64,000 bases of DNA, from contig NZ_LAUS01000003.1 in the NCBI RefSeq assembly GCF_005061465.1, forward strand, positions 1 to 64,000, read 5' to 3'. The first letter of the stretch is position 1. Each line of letters starts with the position of its first letter. The notes below the pieces were generated by a model. The model was not told the origin of the DNA, searched no databases, and worked only from the letters and a program-made list of their open reading frames with translations. The position numbers and the translations under genes are program-made. Shown here one piece after another: positions 22,163-35,084 of the stretch. Origin of the DNA: Mycoplasmopsis bovis 8790 (lineage in GTDB: Bacteria; Bacillota_I; Bacilli_A; Mycoplasmatales; Metamycoplasmataceae).

Positions 22163-25100
22163 TTTTAATAAAAAAATAGCAAAAGAAATTAAGAAAATTA
22201 AAATATCATTAGCGGCTCAAGACGATGTTAAAAATTGATCATGTGGTGAAGTAACAAAACCTGAAACAATTAACTATAAGAGCTATAAACCAGAGCGTGA
22301 CGGTTTATTTGATGAGCTTATTTTTGGCCCTACAACTGACTTTAAATGTCCTATTTGTGGTACTAAGTATAAGAAAAGTGATGAAAACACAATTTGTGAA
22401 AAAACACCAATGTGTCAAAAATATCAACCTGTTATTTTGCCTAAAATGGTTAGAAGAAGCAGAATGGGGCACATTCATTTAGAAAACCCTGTTGTACACT
22501 TTTGATTTTTCAAGATTGATCACTCAATTATTTCTAAGTTATTAGGTTTGAGAATAGCAAATTCAAACAAGACTGTTTCAAAGGGAGATTTGGAAAAATT
22601 AATCTACTATAAGAGTCACATTGTTTTAGAAGATGGTGGTCTTAAGAAACTTCAAAAGAATGCTATTATTGATATTTCAGATGCTGCTATTATCTATGCA
22701 GATGCTTTAGAAGAACTTAAAGAAAGATTTGAAAAAGACACAGAAGAGTATGAAATAATTAGCGAAGCATTAGCTGAATTAGAATCTTACGCAGTTTCAC
22801 AAACTGGTCAAGATTATGGTATTGACTTCTATGAATACAATGAAATTATTCACGAATTTTCTAAGGCTAAAATTTCAACTGGTTCTAAAGCTATTGAATA
22901 CTTATTAGAAAATATAGATCTAAAAGCTGAAGCTGAATTTATTGAAAGCGAAATTGAAAAAATCAATCAACACTTTGATAACAATCCTACTGCATCAATA
23001 AAAGCACAAGAAAGATCTAAACTATACAAACGTTTAGCTGTAGTTAATGCTTTTATTCACTCAGGGCAAGATCCTAAATCAATGCTTATTTATGATCTTC
23101 CTGTAATTCCAGCTGACTTACGTCCATTAGTGCAATTAGATGGTGGTCGTCATTCAACTAGTGATGTTAACGAACTTTATCGTCGTATTATTATCAGAAA
23201 TAACCGTTTGAAAAAATGGGAAGAAACTGATGCACCTATGCTTATTAAGCAAAATGAATTTAGAATGATTCAGGAAGCTGTTGATGCTTTAATTGATAAC
23301 TCTAGAAAGAAACCTGCACCAGTTACTTCAAAAGATAATCGTCCACTTAAGTCAATTAGTGACACTTTAACCGGTAAAAAAGGTAGATTCAGACAAAATC
23401 TTCTAGGTAAGCGTGTTGATTACTCTGGACGTTCAGTTATTGTTGTTGGTCCTGAATTAAAAATGCACCAAGTTGGTGTGCCACGTGAAATGGCTGCTAA
23501 ATTGTTTGAACCTTGAATTATTAAAGAATTAATTAATGGCGATAGCCACATAAATTCAATTAAAGCAGGTAAAAAAGCAATTGAAAACTTAGATCCAATT
23601 ATTTGACCTTATGTTGAAAAAGCTATTGAAGGCAAGGTTGTTCTTTTAAACCGTGCCCCTACACTCCACCGTTTATCTATTCAAGCATATGAACCTGTGC
23701 TTATCCGTGGTAAAGCAATTAAGCTTCACCCTCTTTCATGTACCCCTTTTAACGCTGACTTTGATGGTGACCAAATGGCTATCCACGTACCTATTAGTGA
23801 TGAAGCTGTGCGTGAAGCAAGAGAGCTAATGTTAGCTTCAAAAAACATTTTAGGGCCTAAAGATGGTGAACCTATTATTAACCCTGCGCAAGATATTATT
23901 CTTGGTCTTTACTACCTTACAATGGAAAAATCAGCCGCTATTGATGGTGACAAAGTTGTTGGTGAAGGTAAGTTCTTCTCTACATATGATGAAATGTTAT
24001 TAGCATATGAAAACAAGTTAGTTTCGCTTCATGCTCGTGTGGCATTGCCAATTAATGAAATTAACAAGAAGAGACTTAATTATTCGCCTGAAAATAAATA
24101 TATAATTTCAACTGTTGGTAAGTTCATTTTCAACAGAGCCTTTCCAGAAAGTTTTGAATTTATTTTTGGTAAACATATCGAATACGTCAATAAAACAGAT
24201 GCAAACGGCGAAGTTAAGTTAAGTGAAAAAGAAGTTGTTTACACTTCAAATAACAAGAATCAGCTAGAACAATTCCTTCTTCCTTATGGTCAAAACTTTG
24301 CCAAAGTTATTGCGAAAATGCCGCTTAATTTACCATTAAGTAAAAAAGACGTAGCTAAAATTGTACGTAGAGTTTATGACAAATATGTTGCAATAGTAAC
24401 AAAGAGCGATGTTGCTAGTGTTATAAACCAAATTAATGCAAATGACATAAGTCAAATTTTTGACCTATGTGCCGAATTAAAAGACTTTAATGGCAAACAA
24501 ATCGACGTTAATCATGTTGAAATATTAGAAAAAATTATTGTTGAAGAATACAAGATTATCTCTCAAGAAATAATTTTAAGAGAAAGAACTGAAGAACCTA
24601 TTTGAACAGTTAATGATTACACAAAATTATTAGAAATTGTTTGATTTAAATACACCAACATTGTTGCTAATGTTTTGGACAACATTAAGGAATTAGGTTA
24701 CAAATTCTCAACAATTTCAGGAACTACAATTTCAATTAGTGACGTTATTACTCACCAAGACACTAAGAGCAGAATTGCTGAAGGTGATAAATATATTGAG
24801 CTATTAAAAGATTACTTTGATCAAGGTTTAATGACTGACGATGAAAGATATAATGCAACAATAGCTAAGTGAGCTGCTATTAAGGATGATATTGAAAAGG
24901 ACCTTAAGAAACTAACTAAGCTTTATCCTGATAACTCATTATTTATGATGTTTAACTCAGGAGCACGTGGTAACTCAAGTAACTTTGTGCAATTAGCTGG
25001 TATGCGTGGACTTATGAACAACAACACTAAGGTGCTTAAAGCCGATGCTGAAAACGAACGTGTTGTTCGTTCAACTGTTGAAATACCAGTTAAATCGTCA

Positions 25101-26591
25101 TTCTTAAATGGTCTTACTGCTTATGAGTTCTACTCATCAACTCACGGTGCTCGTAAAGGTCTAACCGATACAGCGCTTAACACAGCTAAATCAGGTTATT
25201 TAACTAGAAGATTAGTCGACGTTGCTCAAGGAATTACAGTAAGAGAAGAAGACTGTGGAACTGATTATGGATTCCAAGTTAAAGACATTTTAGACACTAA
25301 GACTAATACTGTTATTGAAGGTTTATATGACAGAATTGAGGGAAGATTTACCAATAAAGCAATTTATGGTAAAGACGGACAATTAATAGTTGATGCTGAT
25401 GAGTTAATTACTCCTGAAATTGCAACTGAAATTGTTGAAAACGGAATTAAAAAAGTTGAAATACGTTCAGTTCTATCATGTTATACACCTAATGGTGTAT
25501 GTAAGAAGTGCTACGGTAAAGACTTAGCACTTAACCGTGTGGTTAACATTGGTGAAGCAGTTGGTGTTATTGCCGCTCAGTCAATTGGTGAACCAGGTAC
25601 ACAGCTAACTATGCGTACTTTCCATACTGGTGGTGTTGCTGGTGTTGAAGATATTACTGGTGGTTTTGGTAGATTAATTGAATTAATTGACGCCTATGAT
25701 TCACCATGAGGTCGTCCAGCTGTTATTGCTAATTACTATGGCCGTATAACAGACATCAAACGTGTTAAAGAAGGTTCTGAATCAGTTGAATATGACATTA
25801 TTACTCAAGAGTACAAAACTCGTGATGGCAAAGTAAATTCAGTTGAGTATAAAACTAGAGCTGGCAGAAAAGTAAGAGTAAAAGTTAACGACAAAGTTAG
25901 ACCTGGACAAAAAATTGTTGAAGGCCCAATTGTACTTAACAATTTATTAAGAGTTGGTGATACACGTTTAGTGCAAAATTACATTCTTAAAGAAGTGCAA
26001 AAACTATACCGTTTACAAGGTATTACAATTAGTGACAAATATATTGAAATAATTATTCGTCAAATGCTTTCTAAGATTTTAATTACTGACTCAGGTGATT
26101 CTGAATTCTTTAATGGTTCGTTAGTTGATATTCATGTTTACCAGAAAGAAAGTGCACGTTTAATTTCAGAAGGCAAAAAACCACCTTTTGGTGAAGTAAA
26201 AATTAAAGGTGCTAAACAAATTCCATTATTATCTGATTCATTCTTAGCTGCTGCTTCATACCAAGAAACTCCAAAAATTTTGGTTAACGCTTCTATTAAG
26301 GCACAAGTTGATAGACTTAAAGGACTAAAGGAAAACATTATCCTAGGTCATAAAATACCTGCTGGAACAAACTCTAACTTTGAAGAAAACGGAAAATATG
26401 ACTTACGTAATCCAAAATCATATTTTGCAGATAAATATGATCCAGATATTAAGACTGTTAAGTTTGTAGCTGATGAAAACGAAATTTTAAGCATGGAAAA
26501 CAGAGTTGAAATTCAACACATTTTTGATGAATTCCAGTCTGAAGCCTTTGCTTCAAATATGATTGAATTTACAGACGAATCTGATAATTAA
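22155..26591 (+). CDS. rpoC: DNA-directed RNA polymerase subunit beta'
   Basis: 1,478 residues, longer than E. coli (1,407). The catalytic Mg-binding motif [12 protein letters not shown] is present with Asp535, Asp537 and Asp539. The N-terminal zinc site starts with CPIC at 65-68, and the second zinc site is [13 protein letters not shown]. The trigger loop M-R-T-F-H-T-G-G-V is intact. TGA-Trp codons are frequent. The ATG overlaps the rpoB stop by 8 bases with GAGGGAG upstream, so translation is coupled. A hairpin terminator follows. Confidence 0.98.
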
Positions 26592-26602
26592 AAGTTAGCT
26601 AA

Positions 26603-26632
26603 AAGCCAAGCGACAAGCTTGGTTTTTCTTTT
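26603..26632 (+). terminator. Terminator of rpoBC
   Basis: Stem GCCAAGC/GCTTGG(T) with loop GACAA, then TTTTTCTTTT. Confidence 0.85.
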
Positions 26633-26740
26633 AACCCTATTAAATAGGCCTATTAGTAGAGTTTTATAACTTTATAAAAGTTATACATTGTTTCTTTTTT
26701 CTTTATAATTTAATGAAACTTGATCTTAGGAGGAGTTATT

Positions 26741-29700
26741 ATGAAACTTAAACTTAAACCTATTATTATCACTAGTGTTGTAACCTTTTCGGCCACTGTT
26801 GCTTTAGCTGTTGGTCTTTCTTATATCCCTTTTGGCGATAAAAAAATTGAAGCTTCAGGAAGCAAGCGTTTTCAAGACGAAGTTCATGGTGCGCCAGGAC
26901 TGCCTGTTACTACTGATAATAGTGTTTCTATTGAAGATAAGAAAAGCGACAATAAAACTCCTTTAGATTTAAGAGCATCAAGTGCCAATATTATTAAAGA
27001 GTCAGAAAAAGTTAAATATGTTGCATTGGGCGATTCTATATCAGCCGGCTTTGATTCTCATTTAGACAAAGACTATCCAGGCAATTATGATAAAGAAAAA
27101 AAAGAAGTAACTGGAATTTCATTTCCTACATATTTAGCTTCATTTATTCAAAATTCAAATGCTGATAATTCTAAATTAGAATCATATACAAACTACGCAT
27201 CTTCAGGCACAACCTTAGAAGACTGAAAATTTTTACTTACTGTTGATGAGTCTAAATTAAATGAATTAACTGAAAAAGATAAAAATAAGTTAGTTTATTA
27301 CAAGACTAAATTTGGCAAAAACCTAATTGAAAAAGCCAAACAAGTAAAAGATGAGTTACAAAAATCTAATTTAGTAACTATAACTTTAGCAGCCAATGAC
27401 TTTATGGAATTAGTTGCTAAGAAACTAAAAGATTCTGAATTTATAAAGCAAATACAAAATATCAAAGCTAATCCAACTAATGCAATAGCTGGAGTTAGTT
27501 CAGCATTTCAAGAAACATTCAAAGAAATGAAGAAAAGAATTGATGACTTTTCTGCTGAATTAAAAAAATATGTTAAGACCGAAAATGTCAATTTTATAGG
27601 CTATCCATTACCGCTGCCACATTTATTTGTTTTATTAGATGGATACTTATTTAAAAATAATGGCTCACCGTTAATTGTTAGTCAAATGGCTGTTGATGCA
27701 TTAAATAAAAACATACAGTCACAAGTTACTAAAAATAAGTTTAATTTTATTAATTCATATGATTTTTCATTCTGAACCAACGATCATAATATAAATAGAC
27801 TATCTCCTACTTTATTTGATATTCACCCTGGCAGTTTTGGCTATAAAAAAATGGCACAAGATGTGTTTATTAAGCTTATTGTTCCTGAAAGAAACAGCGA
27901 TAAACTAAATGAAAATGAGATAAAATGAGACAACAAGTACATTTCTACTGATAAAGATTCATTTACAACTCAATTAGAGTTTGCTAACCAATATGAGACA
28001 GTCAAAAAAGTTCTAACTAATGATATTAATGGCAATCTTTTCAAAGAAGATGAAATATATAAAAAGTTTAATGACAAAAGAAAAAACGGATGAGAATGAT
28101 ATAAGAAAAGAGTCTTAAATAGCTCGTTAGTTAAAAACATATTAAATGGCGCTATTGATTCATTAATTCAATTTCCCCAAATAAAAGAAGCTGACCCCAG
28201 TAGCAGATTAACGAATTTTTTTACAAAAAACAATAATGAAAATCTAAACAAATTAAAAAAATGGTTAGATGAATCAGAATTTGTTCCTAACTTCTTGCTT
28301 AAATCTGAGATTGAGTTTCAAAAAACTTATTGAAATAAAGATAAAAAGTCTGATGGCGAGAGAGCTAAACTTTTTGATTTAATAAACATTTTCAAGAGTA
28401 ATTTATTAAATGAAGCTAGTTTAATTTCATTAATTGCTTCATTCTTTAGTTCTGACTTAATTCAAAAAGAAAAGGAAGAATTAAAAGAAATAATTGAAGA
28501 ATTTGCGCAAAATTTAATAGTTAAAAATGTAGATGAAAAAATGCTCTCTGATGCTATAAATAAAGCAAATGGGGATAACTCCTTAAAGGCTTTAAAAACT
28601 GAAAATCTTGCTAAATTGATCAAATCAGTTTTAAGCAGTAAGAGTGTTAAAAAAACAATTGGAGAATTATTCATTAACCTTGCAAATAATTCTAAGATTT
28701 ATGGACAAGCTAAATCAGTTGCAGAATTATTACAAAAAGTTCTTAAAGATAGCCATATTCAAAAAATAATTAGTGATTTAGCTTCTAATCTTTTTGATGA
28801 ACTTTCAAAGGATGGTGAATTAAACAAAGAATTCACAAACTTTGTATTTGAAATAGTTAAATCTAATAATGAGCTATTTAAAGACATTGATGAATCTCAA
28901 CTAAAAGAACTTCTATCAAAAGGCATTAAAAGTCTAGAAGCTTTAAACAAAGAGTTTAAAATTTCAGAAACATTTATAAAATCATTATTAGTTCAATTGC
29001 AAGATGGCAAAATTTCTGATTTTAATTTTGCTAATGTTTTAGCCCAAACATGAAGCAAATTAAACAAAAATTTTGAAGGCAAAAATCTAGATATCACATT
29101 AATTAGAATTTTCAAAATTGTTGCAAACTTAAATCTTAAGGCAAATAAGGCAACTTTTGAAAAAATTCTTACTAATTCATTAAATTACTTTAATAAAGAT
29201 AGTAACTTATCAAAATTGATAGCACAAAAAATATATGAAGCATCTGGAAACAAGCTTAGTGATGTTATTTCTAAAGAAAAAATAATCTCTTTGTTTGACA
29301 AAATTCTAAACAGTTCTGAATTTTCGAAAGCAGCCAGTTCATTAATTTCTGCTCTTATTGATATTGATAAGAATGAATTAGAAAAAGTTAAAACAGCATC
29401 TGAATTAGTTAGATTAGTTTTAACCAAAACATCTGTTTTACAGGATAATTCAGAAGTTATTAATTTAGTAAAAAAGGTACTCTCATTAGATGAAGCAAAA
29501 GAATTAGTTTCAAATTTAATTTTTAAATATGCCCCAGAATTAAAAGATGCAATTAATTCTGAATCTGCAAACTTATTTATTACAAAATTATTATCAAACA
29601 GCGATTTTCAATGAATTTTAGAAGACTTTTTAGTTAGAGGAATTTTTGGAAGTTCAAGTGATTTATCTAACTTTAGTTTTGAAAATGCGCTCAAGTCTTG

Positions 29701-32700
29701 ATTATCAGATTCAAGTCATAATTTGGCCATTGTTGAAAAGTTTGGAAGCTTAATTAAAACATTAGTTAAAGACAAAAAATCATTAGAGTTTATAAGCAAT
29801 ATTATATATGGTCAATTATCTAAACTAAAAGGAATGACTAGCGATGTTTCAAAGGATGATTTTGCTAAATTGTTTAGTAATATTTCAGATGCATTAATTG
29901 ACGAAAAAGACTTTGAAACAGCTTCAAAAGACATTCTTAAGAAAATGCTTAATGGCATTTCCAAAGATGGATTTAAACTTAATTTAAGCGAATTCTTTGC
30001 TAATATTTTTAAAGCAAAAGAACAAAAACTTGACTTCAGTAATCCTGACAACTTCTTATTCAAAATATTTAAATCAGTTTCTAAATCTGACAAGACACAA
30101 GAAACTAAAAATATTGCGCAAAAATTATTAATTAATGCATTTAAATTCACTAAACAATCACAAGAGTTAAAAGATAAAATTTCAGATTTCATTTTTAAAA
30201 ATGTCCATAAAACAAGCAATTTAGTAAAAATAGAAGATGTTAAGAGCCTTGTAAGCGCTATTTTTAATTCAAATGAATTTGAAGTTGTATTTAGCGACCT
30301 TGCACAAAGTTTAATAAGCATTGACAAAACCGAATGAGAAGAAATTAATTCATTTGATGATTTAGTTCAAGATGTATTTGTTAAATTTGTGAATGCTAAA
30401 AATACAAGTTTAGGTCAAAGAGCTAATGAGTTAGTGAAGTCTCTGCTTAAAGATGAAAGCATTAAGAAATTAATATCAAAAATTTCATTAAGTATGCTAA
30501 AGGGTCATCCAGAAATAACTAAGGGCATTAGTGATTATGAACTTGAAAACCTATTTTATAGTTCTATTGGTAAATATAATGAACTTGACAAAGTATTTAA
30601 ATTCGAAAATATTTATGAATCATTATTAGGATATTTAGGTTCACATATTGGAAATGTTGATTTAAATGAATTATCTGAATTGCTAAAAAGTGAATTCAAT
30701 AGAATTTTTGAAAATAAATCAATTGAAAATACTATTTTGGAATTAGTTAAAGCAATAACTAAGGATAATTTTGTACACAATCACAAAGAAACATTAGCAA
30801 AATTAATTTCAAACATTTTCGATTTTGCAGAAAGCAAAAAGTTCATTTCTGCTTCAATTGCTAATGAAATAATCAATGTTAGTGGAAAAGGCGAAATTGA
30901 AAAATTGATTTCAAGAAATGAACTATCATCATTAGTAAACAAATTATTAAAAGATCAATCATTTAAAAATCTGCTTAATTCAGCAATCAAAAACTTGGCA
31001 GATTCTAATGCTGTATCTATTCAAAGCATAAGCACAATTAAAGAACTTATAGATTTATTAGCAAACAAAATTATAAATAGCAGTGATTTTAATTTTGTTA
31101 AGCAAATGACTAAAACATTAGTTAATAGTAATGAGTTCACTAAACTAATTCAAAATGCATCAAAAGAATTTTTTGAGTTTTCAGATGATGATATTAAAAC
31201 TCTATTCAACTTACTAATTGATAGTCAAGAAATTAATGATTTTGCTAAAAATTTCCTAACCAAAGGCATTTTCTCTAAAGACATTAAACTTGATGATTTA
31301 GCTAGTCTTGACTTAATAATTAAAAACTGATTAAAAGATAATAAAAATAATTCAGAATTAGCAAGCAAGTTAGAAAAATTCTTTATTTCTGTAGTTCAAA
31401 AAGAGGAAGTAGCTTCAATTTTTGCTAATGCTTCATATAATTCAGCAAAAAAATATGGTGAAGTTTTTGAAAACATAACATTGGATGAATTTACTAAATT
31501 TATAAAAGATTTATTTGGTGTATTGCCTGAATTAAGCAAACAATTAAAAGTCAGAGAATATTTTGTTGAAGAACTGTTTAATGGACTAGGTAAAAACGGC
31601 ACAAAAGCTAACTTAGGCCAAGTTTTTAACAACTATGTTAAGAAATTGAGTAATAGTTTCAGCGACAAAGATTGAGACAAAAACCTACTTGAGTTGATTA
31701 AAGTTGTTAACTCTAAATCACTTATTAAAAACAATAAGGAAATGCTTACTAAGTTGATTAATAATGCTGTTTCAAAGGTATTTACAAACCAAAATTTTGG
31801 CAAAGATATAGGAACTAAATTATTTAATTCAAGTGTTGAAATTAAAAATTTTGTTAGCGAGCAAGACTTTAGCAATTTGATTCAAAAAGCATTTAAAAGC
31901 ACCAGTTTTCAAAATTTATTCAAGCAATTATCAAATGAATTGCTTTCAATTGACAGCAAGGAATTAGAAAAAGCAAATAGTATTAAAATACTGCTTAATA
32001 AAGCAGTGCATAACTTGAAAAATAATGAAACGACAACTCATTTAGTTCAATTTGCCAAGGAATTTATTAACTTTGAAGAGTCAAATAAATTATTAAAAAA
32101 TCTATTTGATTCAATTGGCGGGATCAAAGGAAAAACTAGCTTTAGTTTAGATCAAATTAAAGAACTAGTAAACTATCTAGCGGATGATAAAGACTTACAA
32201 GAATTTACGATATCACTATTAGCTGACGGATTTTTTTCAGACAAAATGAGTCTCAGTGACTTTAATGACTATGATAAGTTAATCAAGACTTGACTAGGCA
32301 ATTCTGACGTTAAAAAGAATGTTCTTAAGAATGTAAAAAGTATTATATCTAAGGCTTTTAATAAAGATTCAATAAGACGTACATTTGCCACAATAATCTA
32401 TAAATTAATGGAATGTGAAAAATTATTAATTCAAAATATTACTGATAAAGATTTAATTGCTTTAATTAGCGATTCACTGCAAAATTATGACAAAGTTAAC
32501 CATTTATTAGACTTTAATGGCTGATTTTTAGATGGCGTTTTTGAAGAATTAGCCAAAAATGGAACAAAGATAAACAATAAAGCTATAGAAGAGCTTGCAA
32601 CTAAAAATTTAAAAGACAAGTTTAGCTACCAAAATTGAGAAAAAACCGCTATCGGTTTAATTAAGTCATTGGCTACAACTGAAATAGTTCTTAATCATGA

Positions 32701-34750
32701 AGACACCATTGGCCAATTTGTTGCAAATATATTTAGTTATTCAGCTGGTTCCAAAGATGCTGGCTCATTAATTTATGATCAACTGTCAAAGTCAGCTGAC
32801 AATAAAGTAAATCAGTATATTCAAAAGGAAAAATTTAATGAACTAATTAAGACTGTATTTGTTAAAAATCAGAGTGCTTTTGCTTCTATAATGAAGAATA
32901 TTACTTTGTCAATGAAACAAGACATTCACAAGTATCATAATGCCCAATCAATAATTGATGTGTTTAAAATATATTTTGATCAAGAAGAAAAAATATATTT
33001 AATTTCGAAGGATTTATCAGTTATTGTAGAGAGCTTATTAAAAGATGAAACAGTCAAAGGTCTTATTCAGAAGCTATTAAGTGAACAACTTAAGCAGTAT
33101 AAAGTGGACACAGATAGTAAAGAAAACAAAGAATTCTTTAATGCTTTACTTAGTGAATTGCCTTCATTAATTAACGATTTACACTTATTGCCTAGTGTAT
33201 TAAGTGGAATTAATTCAGGTCTTAAGCAATATAAAGATATTACTAGCCTATTTACCGATATTATATCTCTAACACTAAAGTCAATTAACTTCAAAGACTT
33301 CACTTTTGCAAAGGTTATATTAGAATCTAAAACTTTTGAGAAGCATCACAAAGTTTTAGGTGACAACATTGCAAAAATTGCTGAAGGTGCATCAAGTGAT
33401 GATAAATTAGTTTCTAAATTTATTGATGATTTTGGACTAAGTAAGTTATTATCATCTAAAGGCATATCAGATTCAGATGCAAAAGAGCTATTCAAATCAA
33501 TTCTTAAAGCTGGTGATACAAAAGGCGCATTAAGCTTATTTATAGATGGATTCTTCAAAGACACAAGCAAGTTTAAGGACGTTAATTCATGAGCGAAACT
33601 TATTTCTACATTAGTAGGAGTAGTTGATGAATCTAAAGTTAAAGATCACATTAAAAAGTGAATGAGACAGATTGTCAATAAAACCGACAACAAACTTTTT
33701 GATGTGATGGCAAAATTATTAACAGAACAGTTTAATAAAAATGGATATACAATTCCTGAATCAGAAAATACAAAGATAAGCAAGTTCTTAAGCACCATTA
33801 CCAAGTCAATTGTTGGCGAGGAAGCTGAGCAAAAAGATCAAGAAATATTGAGCATACTTAACGACATAATTGATGGTATATTCACTGCATTAAAAGGCTT
33901 AAAGGACGAAGATGATATATTCTCAAAAATAGCTGAAGCAGCTAAAAATGGAGCCTTAAAGTTTATAACAGAGAATAACTCTATTTCGATTGCTAAGGTC
34001 TTTGAAAACATTCCAAAGTTCCAAAAATTATTAGAAAAAGTTGATGCAAAAGCATATGCTGACTTCATTAATGTAATGTTTAAATATGCAGATGCTTCAG
34101 ATGATAAAGGCTTATTTAAAGCAATATTTCACTCAGATAAATCAAGTGGTAATAATTCATCTCTTGGCTTCAAGGGCTTCTGGGGCGTAATTCAAGGCAA
34201 GGTGCAACAACTAATTTCTGCATTTGTTACACCATTAATGAAAAATTACATTCAAGAGCTAATAGATGCCAAAGAAGTCTATAAAACAGCCCAGGAAGTC
34301 AAAGAAAAGATTGAGGGATACCAAGCAGTTTGAAGAGTATATGCTTCATTGGCTGCGATGTTATATTCAAACACACCTAGCGGCTTGTTCTGAAATGCTA
34401 CAAATTGAACATCAGAAGGTTTTTTAAGAGCAGGGTTTAAAGACGCATTTGAAAAAGCTATTAAAGATAAAAATCTTGATAAATACAAAAGCAACTATGC
34501 AGCTATTGGACTAAAGAAAGAAAAAGAAGTTAATCAAGAATTTTGAGCTGGTGTATCAGCACTTAAGCATAGTTCAACAAGTAACGGTTTAAGATGATGA
34601 TATTATGCACGTGATTATGTACTGGCTTATGTTTACTATCAAGATAATAAGGATGATAAGTATCATAAGGGTACTGGCAAAACTATGCGCCAAGTATTAA
34701 TTGAAGACCTTAAAAAAGGATATATGCCAGTTGATCCAAAACCAAATTAA
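26741..34750 (+). CDS. milA: Giant SGNH/GDSL lipase-like surface protein (MilA-like)
   Basis: 2,669 residues, about 300 kDa, read through some 40 TGA-Trp codons. A hydrophobic N-terminal segment without lipobox cysteine serves as signal or anchor. The SGNH hydrolase domain spans about 90-385: block I GDSIS with Ser99, block III AANDF with Asn219, block V DIHPGSFGYKKMAQ with Asp360 and His362. The remaining 2,250 residues are all-helical and built of divergent repeats in which segments such as F-x-x-G-F-F-x-D and S-x-x-S-I-D-K-x-E-x-E recur. Size and layout fit M. bovis MilA, described as an immunogenic membrane lipase that also binds lipids and glycosaminoglycans; the match is from memory. 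AGGAGGAG is a strong ribosome site. The last ~440 residues are shared with the lipoprotein at 35085. Confidence 0.85.
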
Positions 34751-34821
34751 TTTACTAAAAAAGTAAAATTTACTCAAAAGTAAAACATGATTTCATTGAT
34801 TTTATTACATTAAAAGAACAA

Positions 34822-34853
34822 AAAAGCTCCGCAAAGACAAACGGAGCTTTTTA
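34822..34853 (+). terminator. Terminator of milA-like gene
   Basis: Perfect 10-bp stem AAAAGCTCCG/CGGAGCTTTT, 10-base loop, then TTTTT. Confidence 0.88.
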
Positions 34854-35011
34854 GCTTGATATTTTTATAAATTTTTTAAAGAGAGAAATAAATAATCAAA
34901 AAGGAAATCTGACCTTTTGATTAAATACATTAATATTATAACATTTTAAGCTAATAATTAAAATAGTATGAAAACATTTACATATAAAAGTTAAAAAAAC
35001 GGATTTTTCGT

Positions 35012-35047
35012 CCCTAAACTTCAAAAGTTTAGGGGGGGGGGTAGAAT
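35012..35047 (+). promoter_or_regulatory. Poly-G (10) promoter switch with adjoining hairpin
   Basis: Ten G at 35032-35041 directly followed by TAGAAT (-10-like). A perfect 10-bp inverted repeat CCCTAAACTT/AAGTTTAGGG (35012-35034) runs into the G tract, using its first three G. Length change in the tract would alter promoter spacing. Start codon is 43 bases downstream of the tract. Confidence 0.7.
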
Positions 35048-35084
35048 TTAGATAAGACTTATATTTCATTAGGGGAGAAAAATA

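Noticed and set aside
18785-26591. Apparent breaks in rpoB and rpoC as signs of pseudogenes
   Set aside because: Every break is a TGA at a tryptophan position; with code 4 both genes are intact.
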